The position numbers and the translations under genes were made by a program. DNA of 64,000 nt from NCBI GenBank assembly GCA_023853785.1, contig JAJIRX010000869.1, positions 84,934 to 148,933 on the forward strand. The letters are read 5' to 3'. Numbering within the stretch: the first letter of the stretch is position 1; every line of letters begins with the position of its first letter. Below are positions 46,469 to 59,248 of the stretch, in pieces. This stretch comes from Psilocybe azurescens (taxonomy: Eukaryota; Basidiomycota; Agaricomycetes; Agaricales; Agrocybaceae). A model generated the notes under the pieces. That model was not told the origin of the DNA, did no database searches, and saw nothing but the letters and a program-made list of their open reading frames with translations.

Positions 46469-49358
46469 TTACTGGAGCACATCCAATGAATCCTCAGTCG
46501 CCATATCCGGAGCCTCGACAAACTTATCAGAACTTTGCCTGAGCAGTCGCAGTCGTATCTGCAGAGATTCGTGGCTCCAATGCGCCCTTTCTCCTGCCAG
46601 ATGGAAGTATCGCCCGTGAGGAAGTCAGTTATGCTCATTGCCTTGATTACCTGTCGCTCGGCTTCAATCCTCGACAGTAACTCAGCGGCACGAGAACGGC
46701 ATCTGTCTTTCATGCGATCGTAACGGGCTATCATGTTCTTCTTGAAGTTCTTGATGGAGCCATCTGGGATTTGACCGACCTCCTGCTGTCCTTTTTCGAA
46801 TCGTTCATGCATTTTGGTTGTAAAATGATGATCAGATTGTTCGGCATCGCCATGTTCGTCTTGGTCAGCCTGAGAGGACGTGTGTTCAGGTGCTGGAGGT
46901 GATTCATTGCCCTCGTCGACTCCGCTGCTGGAAGCTTGGTCCGAGGTTTCCTCCTCTGTTAATTGCAGACGGGCCTTCCAAATTCCGGTGATGGTCTCTC
47001 CTTCTTGGTCATAGTATTTCCTGGCCTGGATTCTCTGTCTCGTTATATCGCCCTGCTTGTCCAACCGTTTGCGCATGTTCTCAGCCCTTGATGTTTCTGT
47101 GACCTCAAGGAGCCTCTGCCACTCGTTGACAAGTCTGGTGCGTAGTTTCTCGTATTTGATCCCTTCATCGTGCCTTTTGTCCTCCTTTCCGCCTGATACT
47201 GACGCACTGGCGTCCGAAGCTAGCCCATATTGGACTTTCGGGTTAGAAGGAAACGTGCCTTCCAAAACATCTGTGACCGTGCTCCGGTGGCTAGTTTCCA
47301 AGAACCTCGTCCACTTCTTCAACGTCACACGGACCAGCTGCTCCATCTGAGTGCGACATTCGATGAGCAAGTATTCGACCTCGTTCGCTTCGTACTTTTG
47401 CACCGCAGTCACGGATTCGCCTTCTTTGAAGACCAGATTGGTAGGCACGGCTTTCATGAGCGCTTCGACGTGGGTTATAACAAACAGCTCTATCCATTCC
47501 TCGAGACTTGCGAATAGCATCTTGCATCGTCTCTCCAGCTGGCCCTGACGAAGGTAGACCACATCTTCCCGAGTCAGTTGGAGATCCCAGCGTTTCAAGG
47601 CCCCAAGATTCACATTTGTTTTCTTCGAACCCTTGTGCTCGGCGTTGCTCTTTTCGTCGTCGCTTTGCCCATCGTCAGTTGACTGCTCGTCACCTTCTGC
47701 CCAATCTTCTTCGCCACTTTGCGTCTTCAGTTCCTCATCTGACCGCAGCATATCCCATGCTTTAGGAAACTCGACTGGATCTCGTCGATTGCGAATCTGC
47801 GAGATGATCTTGTTGTAGTGCTTCGTGATTTCTTCCATGAACCTCGCATCAGCAGTGAGGGAATGTGTCTTCGGCTGTGTAACGACCCGTTTCCCGTCGT
47901 CCGTCGTTACGAATTTGACGTTGATCACCGTGCTTCCGGGGTCGGGCTCGAGGGAGGAAATAAAGATATCGAAATTGGCGTCTTTGCCAGAACCTTTGGT
48001 GAGGATCCGACTTGTCTGCTCTTTGTAGTCCGATATGACGACGTATAGAGTCCCGTGTACAGGCGCGTCCTCCAGGATATGTGAAGGTTCGTCACGGGAA
48101 GTGAGAATATAATAAAGGGCGACATCAGGCCAACTAAACGAAGGTAAAGGACCCGTATATGCGACAATTTCCTCGAGGAAGCTATTAGCTCGGGTCACTG
48201 GAGCCTCGCCGTCGTCTTCGATGTCGCTGTAAGATTTGCTGCATGTTATGAGGGGCGAGTGGGAAGCAAGCTTGAGATTGAATGTGATGCCTTTCGAGTC
48301 GTCCCAAGATGGGTTGAAGGCCCATACAATAATCCGGACAATGGAGAGAAAGACTTCCAAACCTAACCATATGAGTGGTCCAGCGGAGCCACGAGGTGCG
48401 TTCGATATGAGATTGAAGCAGCCTATGTAGCCGAGGATGGAGAGGAGAATACCGGCTGCGAGCAATAGATGAAGGAACAGGTTCATCCAAGGCGCGATGA
48501 ACTTGCTGAGACGCGAGTTGGGTGGAAACTGCCTCCTGCGCTCGTAACCATATCGCGTTTTCAGGCGACTCCGAAGATTGTTCCTCTCTTCGCCTCCGTC
48601 ACGCTGAGCAAGCCACTTCTCCAGATCCCATAAACATGTTTCGGACGTCGTATGAGAATTCCATAATAGGTTGTACGGTTTGGATTCCAAATTGATACCC
48701 TCGTCTTTGATGATCCTATCCATTGATATGAAAAGCAGCCGCATCCTGATGATGACCAAAACGCGTATCTGGATTAAAACCTGCACGACGATCACGCAGA
48801 GGGCGCACCCGGCGACTCGTATTATGGGAAACCCCAACCTGCGAGAAAAAGTGGGTCGCCAGAATTTTGTGATCGGAGGATGATATAGAGGTATGGCGTG
48901 AGCGCGAGCGGCGCACTTAAAAAAGTGAATAAAATGAGCTTGAGGTTCCACAGCGGGTTTCCTTTATCCCAAGATACCGTCAAATCCTCCACGTTCTCGA
49001 TGTTTTCATCTTTCAACATCACCTCCAGCCGGCTTTCTGCCAGAAACCGGTTCTGATGCAAAGGATCCAATCCAATCATAGGCGCTACGGCTCCCTTCGG
49101 ATTGAACCCACCATCATCTAACTTCTTCGCACCAAGAAAGTGCAACGACTGTACGTTGAAACTTGCTAGGACGACGTTGAAGCCCGCTTTAGCGATACCG
49201 AGGCTCCCAAAGATGGATATGGGGGAGATACAGACGTAAAGGAAGCCCCTGTACAGTGCAGAACCAACGTGTTCTTCGCATTGCTCAGTTCCCAATAGTG
49301 GTAGGAGGGCCGATATATCCTGAATCCCTCCAACAATTGTGTTGCCAACGCTAGACAT
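46469..49358 (-). CDS. Large multi-pass membrane protein, paralog B, C-terminally short
   Basis: Same architecture as paralog A: MSSVGNTIVGGIQDISALLP, the five hydrophobic segments, FNPSWDDSKGITFNLKLASH, LTREDVVYLRQGQ and QKYEANEVEYLLIECRTQME. A single frame break at C4 on the plus strand (48832-48835, inside AGWGFP) separates the first 178 codons from an 800-codon uninterrupted remainder, so this is the best-preserved copy over the middle. It ends shortly after AHWSHESLQIRLRLL in one frame (stop 46469-46471) or with unrelated residues in the other (stop 46444). In both cases the C-terminal beta-sandwich-like domain of A and C, about 200 residues, is missing. Convergent with A, divergent from C. 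Confidence 0.75.
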
Positions 49359-51718
49359 CTTTCAAATAGTCAATCACTGACGAATGATAACGGGAATTAG
49401 GATGACTCACCTTCTGTTGCTGACCGCAACGACACGCTTTAAAACTCTGCGATGGATATTGGGGTTTTCTCTACAAATACACAGTCAGATAGGTCGACAT
49501 AAAGGGGACTATGTAGTCTTGCGCACCTTCGGAACTCACACACTCTCAGAAATGATCAGCCCTCCGAAGTTTTAACACGCCTTCGTCGCATCGCGTTTAG
49601 GTTCGGCTAATTTTGAACATATATACCTAGGATTGACAGCGGCATTTGAGTTGGTAAAACGTACTTACTGAGCCAGGGGCAGGCCGCAGAGACCGTAATC
49701 ACTGATCCCAATCAGTGTATACATAGCCCGAGTCTACTTACGGCAGCCCCTGGAGGGTGGGAAAGTCCTTGAGTCCTCGGCATCTTTCGTTTCACCTCAA
49801 TGGGGAGTTGCTAGTGATACTCAAGTACAACCACCCATTGTATAACTTCTAATTTGAATTTTGAACAGTTGTGCTCTTGGGCGCCTAGGGTCCGTAGTAA
49901 GCAAAAGAACTTGAAGGTAAGATGAAGTCAACGTCAATCATGCATTCACGTCACCCATGTAACGTGGGATGGTATCTGATCTTCGCATAACATTCGACAA
50001 ACTCAACATGTTAACATAGTAAAAGATCGCCGTCACAGTGCTTTCAAAGTTTTGTTAGAGGCACTCCAAAGTTCCTCCGAAGGTACTGGTAACTGCACAG
50101 CCCGCGAAAGGCCTGATTAATAAAATAATAATTTAGCAGCAACTCGTTTCGATCGAGTGACCTCGGGGTTATGGGCCCCGCGCGCTACCACTGCGCCATG
50201 CTGCTGTATAAACGTGGTTCCTATGTTACATTAAGTCTTAAGTGTTTTGTAAGTTATACTTATAGGCGCTTGCAATTTCCTGGAGTCTTCAAAGGTGACA
50301 TTACCCCACGAACACCACAAAATATCGAACCCCGTGACCACTGACATTTTGAACTGAACGTTGTCGATTTAAAGAAGTGTCGGCGGAGTTGATTTTTAGT
50401 CCGCCAGGTGTCGAGAGAATCCTCCGCAAGCACTGCGCAGGGGAAGGGCTATGACCGTAGGTGGAGTGGTATCGACGATTACTTCGGTGATTTGTTAATT
50501 AGAACTTCGTGCAACTACCCGGACATTGTTTTTCAGAGTGCAGTGGGCATCTGAAGGACAATGTGTGTCCATCGGCGAGAGGGTGCGTTGATAATGTCGC
50601 AGAAGGTTGTAAATTGATTTTGACTACTGCTCGTTTCAGGCAGGCCGATCGAAATGTGCTATATGAATTACTTACTGAATTCCAACTAAGAGAGGCACTG
50701 TAGTGATCATTCCAGCCACTCCTTTCGCATGCCGGTGATAGTGTATATATTAAGGCATCATTTATCAGCGACCAGATACGGGGTAATTTAACGCAATGCC
50801 TTGCGGATGGCGCCCAAAGTGAATAACATTTTGCTGTCAATCTTCGCAAAGCCATCAAACATGGCAGAGGCCAGGCCACTTCTGAGAGCAGAGAGAACGT
50901 CGCCAAGGATTATTGAGGCAGCTTCGACAACAAACTTTCTTATAGGGTCAAATCAATCATTCGTTTCTCCCGGGTTTCGGTTCCCCGCTTCGATTAAGTA
51001 GAACAGCACTGTCTTGAGCCGATCGAAAGGTTATTATCGACCTGCACCCTTCACCAGATCTTGTCAATGATTTGCTTTTAGACAACTTAGCTAGTAATAA
51101 TAAAGTCAGTAACTAACAGACCTCAAAAAATAAAAATTGAGGATTGATTCAAGATACAAGACACTCAAAATAAATCATAAGCAAGTGTAGACGAAAGCGA
51201 AAGGTCTTGATCGAAGTTACAAGTTTATTATAAAACTTGCATAGGCCACATAAAGAAATGTCTCTATATTCTCACGCACATTTTGGACGCTCAAAACTTT
51301 CGCTGCTTTTGTCCTTTGACCTTGTCCACGTCTTGTCCACGTCTTGCACACTTCTCATTTCTGGATTTTTTTTGATGTCGAGTTCCCAATCCGTCGCAAT
51401 TCCAAGCTGTCTCTACGCTCCAAAGTCTATTCTATTGGGGGAAGAATTGTATCAAGGGAGCCAATCAATGGGCTTATCTTGACACAGGCTTGATTCTCGG
51501 ACCTCATGGTCTTGTTATCCAGCTGCTATTTGCAGACACTCCACACGACTGTAATAATCGGAAGGCTCGAATGACATGAGGCAAATCGAAAGATTCGAGC
51601 AGCTTGCAGGCAGCTCAATCTTGTTTCGACTCTAACGGGCACGTCCAACTATCTCGCCTGAGAGGTGAGAAATGCAGAATATATGCCATGGATCTCCCTG
51701 ATGCAATATATTTAGACG
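49359..51718. other. Intergenic between paralogs B and C, holding a tRNA
   Basis: Divergent promoters of B (left) and C (right), with the initiator tRNA-Met at 50134-50205. A 135-codon minus frame at 50499-50906 has no recognisable domain and faces a partly open plus frame; I do not call it. The rest is AT-rich. Confidence 0.5.
50134..50205 (-). tRNA. tRNA-iMet(CAT): Initiator tRNA-Met (anticodon CAT)
   Basis: 72 nt, no intron. The acceptor stem AGCAGCA pairs perfectly with TGCTGCT, discriminator A. The D arm has GGCGCAGTGG. The anticodon stem CGGGG/CCCCG has loop CCCATAA, giving anticodon CAT and the three consecutive G:C pairs typical of initiators. The T stem ACTCG/CGAGT has loop ATCGAAA, i.e. 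the A54/A60 loop characteristic of eukaryotic initiator tRNA rather than TTC. A1:U72 is also an initiator trait. A T run (tattatttt) follows within about 12 nt as a Pol III terminator. Elongator tRNA-Met is unlikely. Confidence 0.95.
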
Positions 51719-54700
51719 ATGTCAGGCGTCAGCTCAACAATTGTCGGAGGGATCCAGGACATATCTGCGCTACTGCCCCTCGTAGGAACTGAACAGTGCG
51801 AGGAACATGTCGGATCTGCGCTTGACAAAGGATTCCTCTACGTTTGCATTTCCCCAATATCTATTTTTGGGAGCCTCGGAATCGTCAGAGCGGCATTCAA
51901 TATATTCCTAGCGACTCTAAATATTCGGTCGTTGAACTTCATTGGCGCGAAGAAACTGTACGATGGCGGATTTGACCTCAAGGGCTCGGTCAAGGAAATG
52001 ATCGCGTTGGATCCTGCGTACCCAAATCGATTCCTGGCGGAGAGTCGGCTGGAAGCAATGTTGGAGGACGAATATATCGAGAACTTGGAGAACTTGACGG
52101 TTACATGGAATGAGGAAAACTTATGGTGGAACATCAAACTCGTGTTATTCACCGTGCTTAGCGCCCCCTTGGGCTCACTCCCTACCTCTACATCATCCTC
52201 AAATTACACAATTCTTCGGACGATCCATTATTTCTCTCCGGTTGGGGGTTTCCTATCATGCGCTTGGTGGGGTCCAGTATATGCGCCATCGTCGCACAGC
52301 TATTGATTCAAATGCGTATTCTTGTCATTATCAAGATGCGTTTGCTCTTCTTGTCGATCGATCGACTGGCACAGAAGAGTCACGTCAATCTGGAATCCGA
52401 ACCATACAACCTTTCCTGGAATTCTCATTCGGCATCGGAAACTTGCCTATGGGAACTGGAAAGGTACCTAAAGGCGCATAATGACGACGACGAGAAGAAT
52501 CTCAACTTGAAGCAAATAAGATCACATCTTCACATTGAACGCCTTCGACAATTTCCACCACATTTTCTCTTAACACGGTACTCAACAAACGTCCTTCTTC
52601 ACCTACTAGTCGCCGTTGGCATTGTCCTCTCCGTTCTTGGATATGTGGGTTGCTTCAATCTCATTCAAAATGCGACGCAGAATTCCGCAGGTCCACCTAT
52701 TTGGCTCGGATTAGAGATCGTACTCTCTGTTCTGCGAATTGTTGTTTGGATGTTCAATCCTTCCTGGGATGACTCGGAATGGGGCATCAACTTCAAACTG
52801 AAACCTGCCTCTCATCCACCACTGGTCACTTGTTATAAGTCTCAAAGTGACATCGAAAAAATGGCGTGGAACTTACCATCCGAGTGGATAACTATCTCGA
52901 AGAGATATTGGCGTATACTGGACCTTTGGAACGATTTCGTTGGAAAGATGTCACGTTGCAATATATCCTTGCTCCCAAAGACGCACCCCCGGCTCACTTC
53001 ATGCTCCGAATGCTTCGCTACATGGAATCCTCTACATTATCGTATTCTACAAGGAACAGTTATGTTGGACTCTTTTCAAAGGTCCTAATAACAGCGTTGA
53101 GCTACGTAGTGCCTCACGAATCGACGTCCCGGGGAGGACTACAATTAGGATGCATGCCGTCGCCCGCCCAGGAGCGCATAATCTTACCGCAAATACAAAA
53201 TTTATAGAAAAATTGACGAAGCACTATAACCATGTCATCCAACAAATTCGGCATACAAGAGGTGACGACGATGAAGTTGACTTTCATAAGACGTGGAGCA
53301 TGCAAGATACGGAGAGCGAGAACAAGTTGGAAGCCGCTGATAACGCAGGGCAAGGAGATAGTATCAAGCTGACAGCTGTAGACCTGGCTTACGTTCGTCA
53401 GGAACAATTGCAGCGGCGGTGGACTAACATGCTCGGGGATCTCGAAGATTGGATCAAGTTCTATGTCGCACTTTACAGAGAAGAACTCATCCAAGATCTA
53501 TCCATCCATGCAAAAGATGTCGTTGTTGGAGTAGGGCTACCACCTGAATACCGATCTGTCGATCTTGTTAAAAAGCACGAAGCCAACGAAATGGAATACC
53601 TTCTCATCGAATGCCAGACTCAGATGGAACTCCTTTTGACGTCCATCTCGACAAAGTGGAGCCTGCTGGTGCAAAGGCAACATAGGCAAATGCTTACAGA
53701 TGTTTTGAAAACAATGTTCCCTGAGGACTTTACAGCAGCTCAAATCAACGCGGCCACTTTTAACGAGGGAGCTCAACAGGGCGAGGGTGACACGAAACAT
53801 CAAAAGCTTCGCAACAGACTTTTGACGAATGGCAAAGGGTCCTCGCGGAGACAAAGGCGCAGAGGGCGGAGAACATGCGAAGACGCTTGGATGAACAGGC
53901 GGACTCAACAACGAAGAGGATTGAGGGTAGAAAGTATAAGGATCCAGCTGGGGATGATATAATCGCAGTTTGGAAGGCTCGTCTGGGATTGTTAGACGAA
54001 GAAGCATTAATGGCATCGACACAACCTACCAGCAGGTCCTACGCAACTGAAAATGACCAGTCTGGTATCGGCGAAATAACTCACACAAATGAAGTCAACG
54101 TTGCAGCTCACGAATTCAAAAGAACGATCGAAATACCGTTTCGAGCAGGGCTGGAAGAACGATACCACAGAGGACTCGAGGAGCTTGGTCCCACCTTGCG
54201 GGACGATAATATTACAAACGACTTCACGCTTATGATAAATAGGTGTCGTAAGAGGGCCGACCAGCTATTCTCCAGGTTGGAAGATCAATGGAATGAGTTC
54301 CAGGAGCTCGACAACATCGATTTTCTGGTGGCCGACGAACATAACGGGAAAAGGTCATATTGGAGCCACGACGCACTTCGAGAGCGACGACGACTGATGA
54401 ATAGGGCTCAAAAGCATCTTTCGATCTCCAATGCTTCTGTCGATGTTTTTGGGGGATTTCAGAATATGGCTCGTGCATTGAGCAGAAGTCAAAACTTTGT
54501 CGTCGTCGATTTCACCGCTGTCACATCTCCGGAATTGACGATTGAGAGGATTGTGCAACTTTTGAAAGATGTCAGGTCAATCACATCGGTGGTCCTTCCG
54601 AAAGGGTACCCAGACGCATTGCTCAAAGCAATCGGTGCTAATGTAGACTTGGCCATCGAAAAGCGGCAAGATATATGCCTTTACTGGGGAATACGCGTCG

Positions 54701-55097
54701 TCGCTGGCCAGTCTGGCACAAGTAAGCCGTACATTGTATTCCAGGAACGCGGAGTGTCGGCCTGCCAGGTGGCATTCTTCATCTCTCACGAAAATAAAGA
54801 TCACATCATTACGCTAGAGCACCTCGTCTCTGCTACAGGAAGGGTGGACATTGCGCTTAATGGGCATCTCCTTGAATGTGCCAGTGGCACATGGGGTCAG
54901 TCCGAAATTTTAAAAATGAAGATATTCTGCTTCCATCAGCATATCTGAATATTGAAAAACCAAATCATCTTGAAATCGTGTTGACAGCCATGACAGATTG
55001 CGAGGGTGTTTACTGGTTGTCGGATGTCGTTTTGCCTGTTCGGGTGGCTCATGGTACAATTACAGCAAGCACGCTCTTGTCCCCTTCTAGTTTCTAA
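51719..55097 (+). CDS. Large multi-pass membrane protein, paralog C
   Basis: Full-length by comparison with A: MSGVSSTIVGGIQDISALLP, DPLFLSGWGFPIMRLVGSS, the hydrophobic segments, FNPSWDDSEWGINFKLKPAS, LAYVRQEQLQRRW, KKHEANEMEYLLIECQTQME, SYWSHDALRERRRLMNRAQK, and the C-terminal domain HIITLEHLVSATGRVDIALN, GVYWLSDVVLPVR. About 1,100 residues; it lacks A's Glu/Lys repeat. Frame breaks at C5 (52164-52168), A6 (52856-52861), near 52990, near 53840 and near 54905 are each repaired by one base and lie in conserved sequence. Function and localisation unknown; the membrane topology is read from hydrophobicity only. Confidence 0.75.
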
Positions 55098-55714
55098 CAT
55101 TTTTTTATTAATCTGTGTGTACATAATCTGCCTCGCCCAAATCCACAACTAATATTCGACCTATTCAGTCTATTTTATACTTTTACATTATTCCGATTTA
55201 AGCGAATCCCATGGTCCTGAAAAGGTCGTCCATGCGTGGTGCATTGGGTTGGATTATTCATATCTTTGTGAGGAGAGGGTTACCTTATGCGATGTCACAC
55301 CAATGAATAACATCGGCATACTCGAGTATTTAGTGGAAAACCCATCTACGTCTCAACATGATCTGTTAGATAGTAAGTTATCGAAGTGAATTCTAGTGAG
55401 AATATTGGCAGCACCTGTATGGCAGATTACTCATTCAGAGCCCAGCCTCTCGACATAAGTTTTGGCAACGTAGGCAAAGAGTTGAAATCTTGGTAGGAGA
55501 ATTGCAGTCCACCGATCCGTTTAAAACCTCGATCTGGAGCTTGGTCTTGCAGAAAAACACTCTTTTGCAATCTTTTCTCCAATTGAGGCGTCGGGTGACG
55601 CCTCTGGTAAGACAAGTACCAACAAGTAGGGTATCTCGTCTGTCTTGATATATGGAAGATATCCATTTTTGCCACTGATCAGTAACAGCATAATGAATTG
55701 ATGATTTAGGACAG
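55098..55714. other. Spacer between paralog C and NACHT gene 1
   Basis: Convergent 3' ends. A minus frame at 55427-55675 (KRIGGLQFSYQDFNSLPTLP) could be a last exon of the NACHT gene after an intron, but the splice sites are not convincing. Confidence 0.4.
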
Positions 55715-58596
55715 TTAAAAATTTGATATCACCAACCCTTGACCTTCTCCTTCCAGATTCCAGCCTTGCATCAACCAATTCGCAACGATCGCGTACCGTT
55801 TATCGTCTGGTCCGGCCATCCCATGAGGGGTGAAAAATGAGTCCCGAATTGTTTCAAGTGTTTGTCCAGTTAAAATTCCATATATCAACTGACTTGCGCG
55901 CTTCGATTTATGATAAAAATCGAGTGAGTAACGTTCGTTGCAATGCCGCTCGGTTGGAATGACGGGATAAAATTTTGTTTGGAATAACCTGAGGTAAGCA
56001 ACATTATATCTGGTAGGTTTTCGCGAATATTTTGTGGACATTTTAACCAATACGTCCTGATGTATCCAATAAAGAATCTGAAAGAGGACGATGTAACTGG
56101 ATCAAATTGAGGCGTCTGTGTAAAAGAAAGCTTCAGACCATCAACGAGCAAGAAAGAAAAAGATATGCGAATAGCAACTAACCTTGGGCACGCATAATAA
56201 TAGCGCAACAAAGTTGAGGAAGGGCGCTATCTGAAACCACCAAATCTTTGGCTCGTCGGTACAGTCTAGCAGACATGTCGTTAAGTCTACACTTTGGAGG
56301 TAACTGATAAAATTTTCATCTGAGAAAAGGGTGCCGTCGGGATACGATAATTCACAATGCGTCGATATTCGTTCAAAAATGTCGGAAATATAATTTCGAC
56401 GTCGATAGGCTTCAAACCGGAAGTTAATCTTGATAGCTGCTTTCTTCCGAACTTCGCTCACCTTCAATAAGTCTTCCGCCTTTAATGATGGATGAAGTAA
56501 GCGCATCGTGATCATTTCCATGTTTTCCGTAATAGTTGATCCAGAGGCCTGCCAGTTTAGCGTGTGTACGGGAAGGGTCACAATAGAAAATTTCCAGATT
56601 ATGCTGCTGGAGTCGATGAAAATTGTTCAGCATATCAGGAAAGGATGTATGAAAGAACCCGAGGGACCTCAATTCAGCGGAAGTCTCGAGAGTTACTTGA
56701 CGGGGGTCTGGTACATTGATGACGGACATTAGAGGTACAAGCAAAATTGCACTGTGCCCGGGCGTGAAGCCAAACAGTTTATCGCATAAGCTCATCGACT
56801 TGATTTTCTCCCGACCAAAGATAAGCCAACTCATAATTGCTTGAACGTCCTCGGTAGCATGTACAGGGACCTGCTTTAGGATATTTGCATACACCGTTTC
56901 CAAAGAGTCAATTGGACCGCCACCTACGTCCAAGGACCTAAGGATTTGTTGTAGCCGTTTGTCTGGTTGGCCAAATGAATCGTCGATGAACTTCACCACA
57001 GTATATGCCCAGCTAAAAAGTCCGGCTTTCCGGATAAGCGTGTCTATGACTGCCGTCGTGGGCCATTCAGAAAGTTGGTTCAGTTCTGGGTGATTTTCTT
57101 TGATCCTCTTGAACGCGGAGGCATAAAGGCTCTCACATCGTCCGCTTCGGAGGCGTCAGATAGCGCCAAAGTTTCCGATGAAGTGAATGCACGCCTAATT
57201 GTATATGCATCGCGACTCGAAATAAAAACTCGTAGAGGAAAAGGGTGGTTCGCGACCAAATCTTTGAGAATCGGAAGGATTTCTTGCTGAGATTGGTCGT
57301 CACACTCATCTATCCCATCGACAAGAACCAGCCAGGGTTGATAGGTGACGGATGGGCTTGCATTGGCAGAAAGTTCGCGCAGAGGAGCGACCACCAACTT
57401 TTCCATCTGTTTGGATAAAGCGGAATCAAGTAGAGTTGGATCGCATTGCAAAGCAGAAATGACGCGTTCGAACAGGCCTGGAATGGCGATGCATAACTGG
57501 TAAGCAATCGTTGCCACAAACTGTAGAACGGAACCAAATCCAAAGAAGAAAGAAGCGCCCAGCCATCCGTCTTTGTGCACAATATCTGCAACAGTCTGTG
57601 CGATAGTGGTTTTCCCACAACCAGCCGGACCGGACATCCACAACATTCTATGAGTATTGTCGGAGTCGTTGAACCAGTTCAAAATTTTCTGGATGACCCT
57701 GTCGCGCGTTCCCTCAGTGCACTTTCCCACATTCGTACGAGCCGAGGAATTATAGCAAGCGTCAAGCGCGCTCCTACCCTTCAACTTATCGATCACTGTA
57801 AACATAAATTCAGGGCATACACGCAAAGAAAGTTTAATATGTACTTTGGTCTTTTCTAATCATAGCATTTCTAGCTGCAACCTACAAATGTGTTCAGGAT
57901 TGGAATTAGTACCCTATCTGGGATGCCAGTTAAACGCGATACATACTAAATCTATGGATTTCACCATCTCTGAAAGTTTTACATTAACCTGAAGTTGTGT
58001 ATGTATCTAACCGAGGTCGGTTAACATGTTGTCAAGACTTAACCAGGATTTAGAGCGTCTCTACGTACCACGAAACGTTCGGATGCATTTTTCATTTGAT
58101 TTCGATACTCGTCGATTTCTTTCGTGTGCGATGAATTCAAAATTTTACTCCAAAAGGTACGCTGTGAATTTTGTCGTTCGGCAAAATTAAAAGCATTTTG
58201 CAAGATTCTAGAAGGTGGACTGAGTAATTACGCCCAACAGCGGGCAATGGACTTCTACCTAATAAGCTCCGTCAGGCTTTCTTCCACTTCGGGTGACATC
58301 GTTGGCTGTGAAGTGTTGGCAGCCCAGTTGGAAAGTAATGTTATAACGCCTGTAGCATCCTGAACCAAATCGATGAGGGCGGGATTGTCCATGGAGGACT
58401 AAATCGTGTCAGATCAGAATGTGGGCCATCAGTAGAAACCGGTGCTTGATAAGCTCACCTTGACTGTTTCAACGATTTGAATCAAAGTACCAGCTGCAAC
58501 TTTAAGGTAAGGAAGTGGGGTGAACTGGGTAGCAGAAGCGAGCTGGGCGATATCAAGGGCAGTTGTTATGATGTCTTGGTCGGCGTACTTCGACAT
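55715..58596 (-). CDS. NLR-like NACHT/STAND NTPase with helical N-terminal domain (copy 1)
   Basis: STAND NTPases act as ligand-triggered switches; fungal ones are linked to self/non-self recognition and cell death. Start at 58596 (MSKYADQDIITTALDIAQLA). Exons 1-3 encode a helical domain: FTPLPYLKVAAGTLIQIVET, LIDLVQDATGVITLLSNWAA and SKILNSSHTKEIDEYRNQMK. This resembles the MLKL/HeLo-type four-helix region often seen in basidiomycete NACHT proteins (inference). A linker ends EGTRDRVIQKILNWFNDSDN, then the NTPase: P-loop MLWMSGPAGCGKTTIAQT (57600-57650), Walker B WLVLVDGIDECDD (57300-57340), and RVFISSRDAYTIRR. The C-terminal part (LFGFTPGHSAILLVPLMSVI, SFPDMLNNFHRL) has no WD40, ankyrin or TPR repeats. 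Frames change near 57100, 56500 and at introns (e.g. gttagt...acag before TPQFDPVTSSSF). The 3' end is uncertain. Confidence 0.8.
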
Positions 58597-59248
58597 CTTG
58601 TGCCAATACAGAACAGGAGTAGTATATGGAAAATTGACCTCTTCTGATCAAGCGGTTCAAAATGCAGAAGAGTCTTCTGCGATCCATCATTGCAGGCAAA
58701 GAAATGCGTGGGAGTTCACATCGACGTATGTAATGTTGCATATTTATGGGTGCTTCTGCCAGATGCAATGAATAGAGCGCTGGCAGTGGGCTACAGAGGA
58801 TTGTTCAACAGGGTTCAGTACTGTATGCGGGAAAGCGTTATACTCAAGAGTTCACCGTGAACAACAGAATCGCACTGACAAGTACTGTAACCTATATCAA
58901 TCATGGTCATTTGTCAATCCTTTGGTGATTCCTTTCCTGCGATAAAATCGCAATGGAGAATGTCCAGACACAGTGCATGAAATTGCAATGAACGTATGCG
59001 TTTTACACAGAGATTTTATGATAGAGTCGGATATCAGGTCTGTGCATATGTCACGGCGATAGTTTTAAAGCGGTTTCCGACAAAGTTGTGGGACAAGTTC
59101 AAGACGAAGATTTATTTCGAATATGTATATACATAGTTATTAAATTTACGTAACATAATATTTTCAGTTTTGCAGTAAATATGTAGTTGGACCCAGCGGG
59201 TGGCAGTTGTCCGTCAGGGATTGTTGAAGTTGTGTTGAAGTCTCAGAG
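58597..59248. other. Spacer between the two NACHT genes
   Basis: Upstream region of copy 1 and 3' flank of copy 2. A second frame at 59164-59502 overlaps the end of copy 2 and could be its true tail after a frame break (SWKSFLHQKGEINSETSTQL). Confidence 0.4.

Noticed and set aside
50499..50906. 135-codon minus frame between paralogs B and C
   Set aside because: No recognisable motif, no splice partner and a comparable open plus frame over the same stretch.
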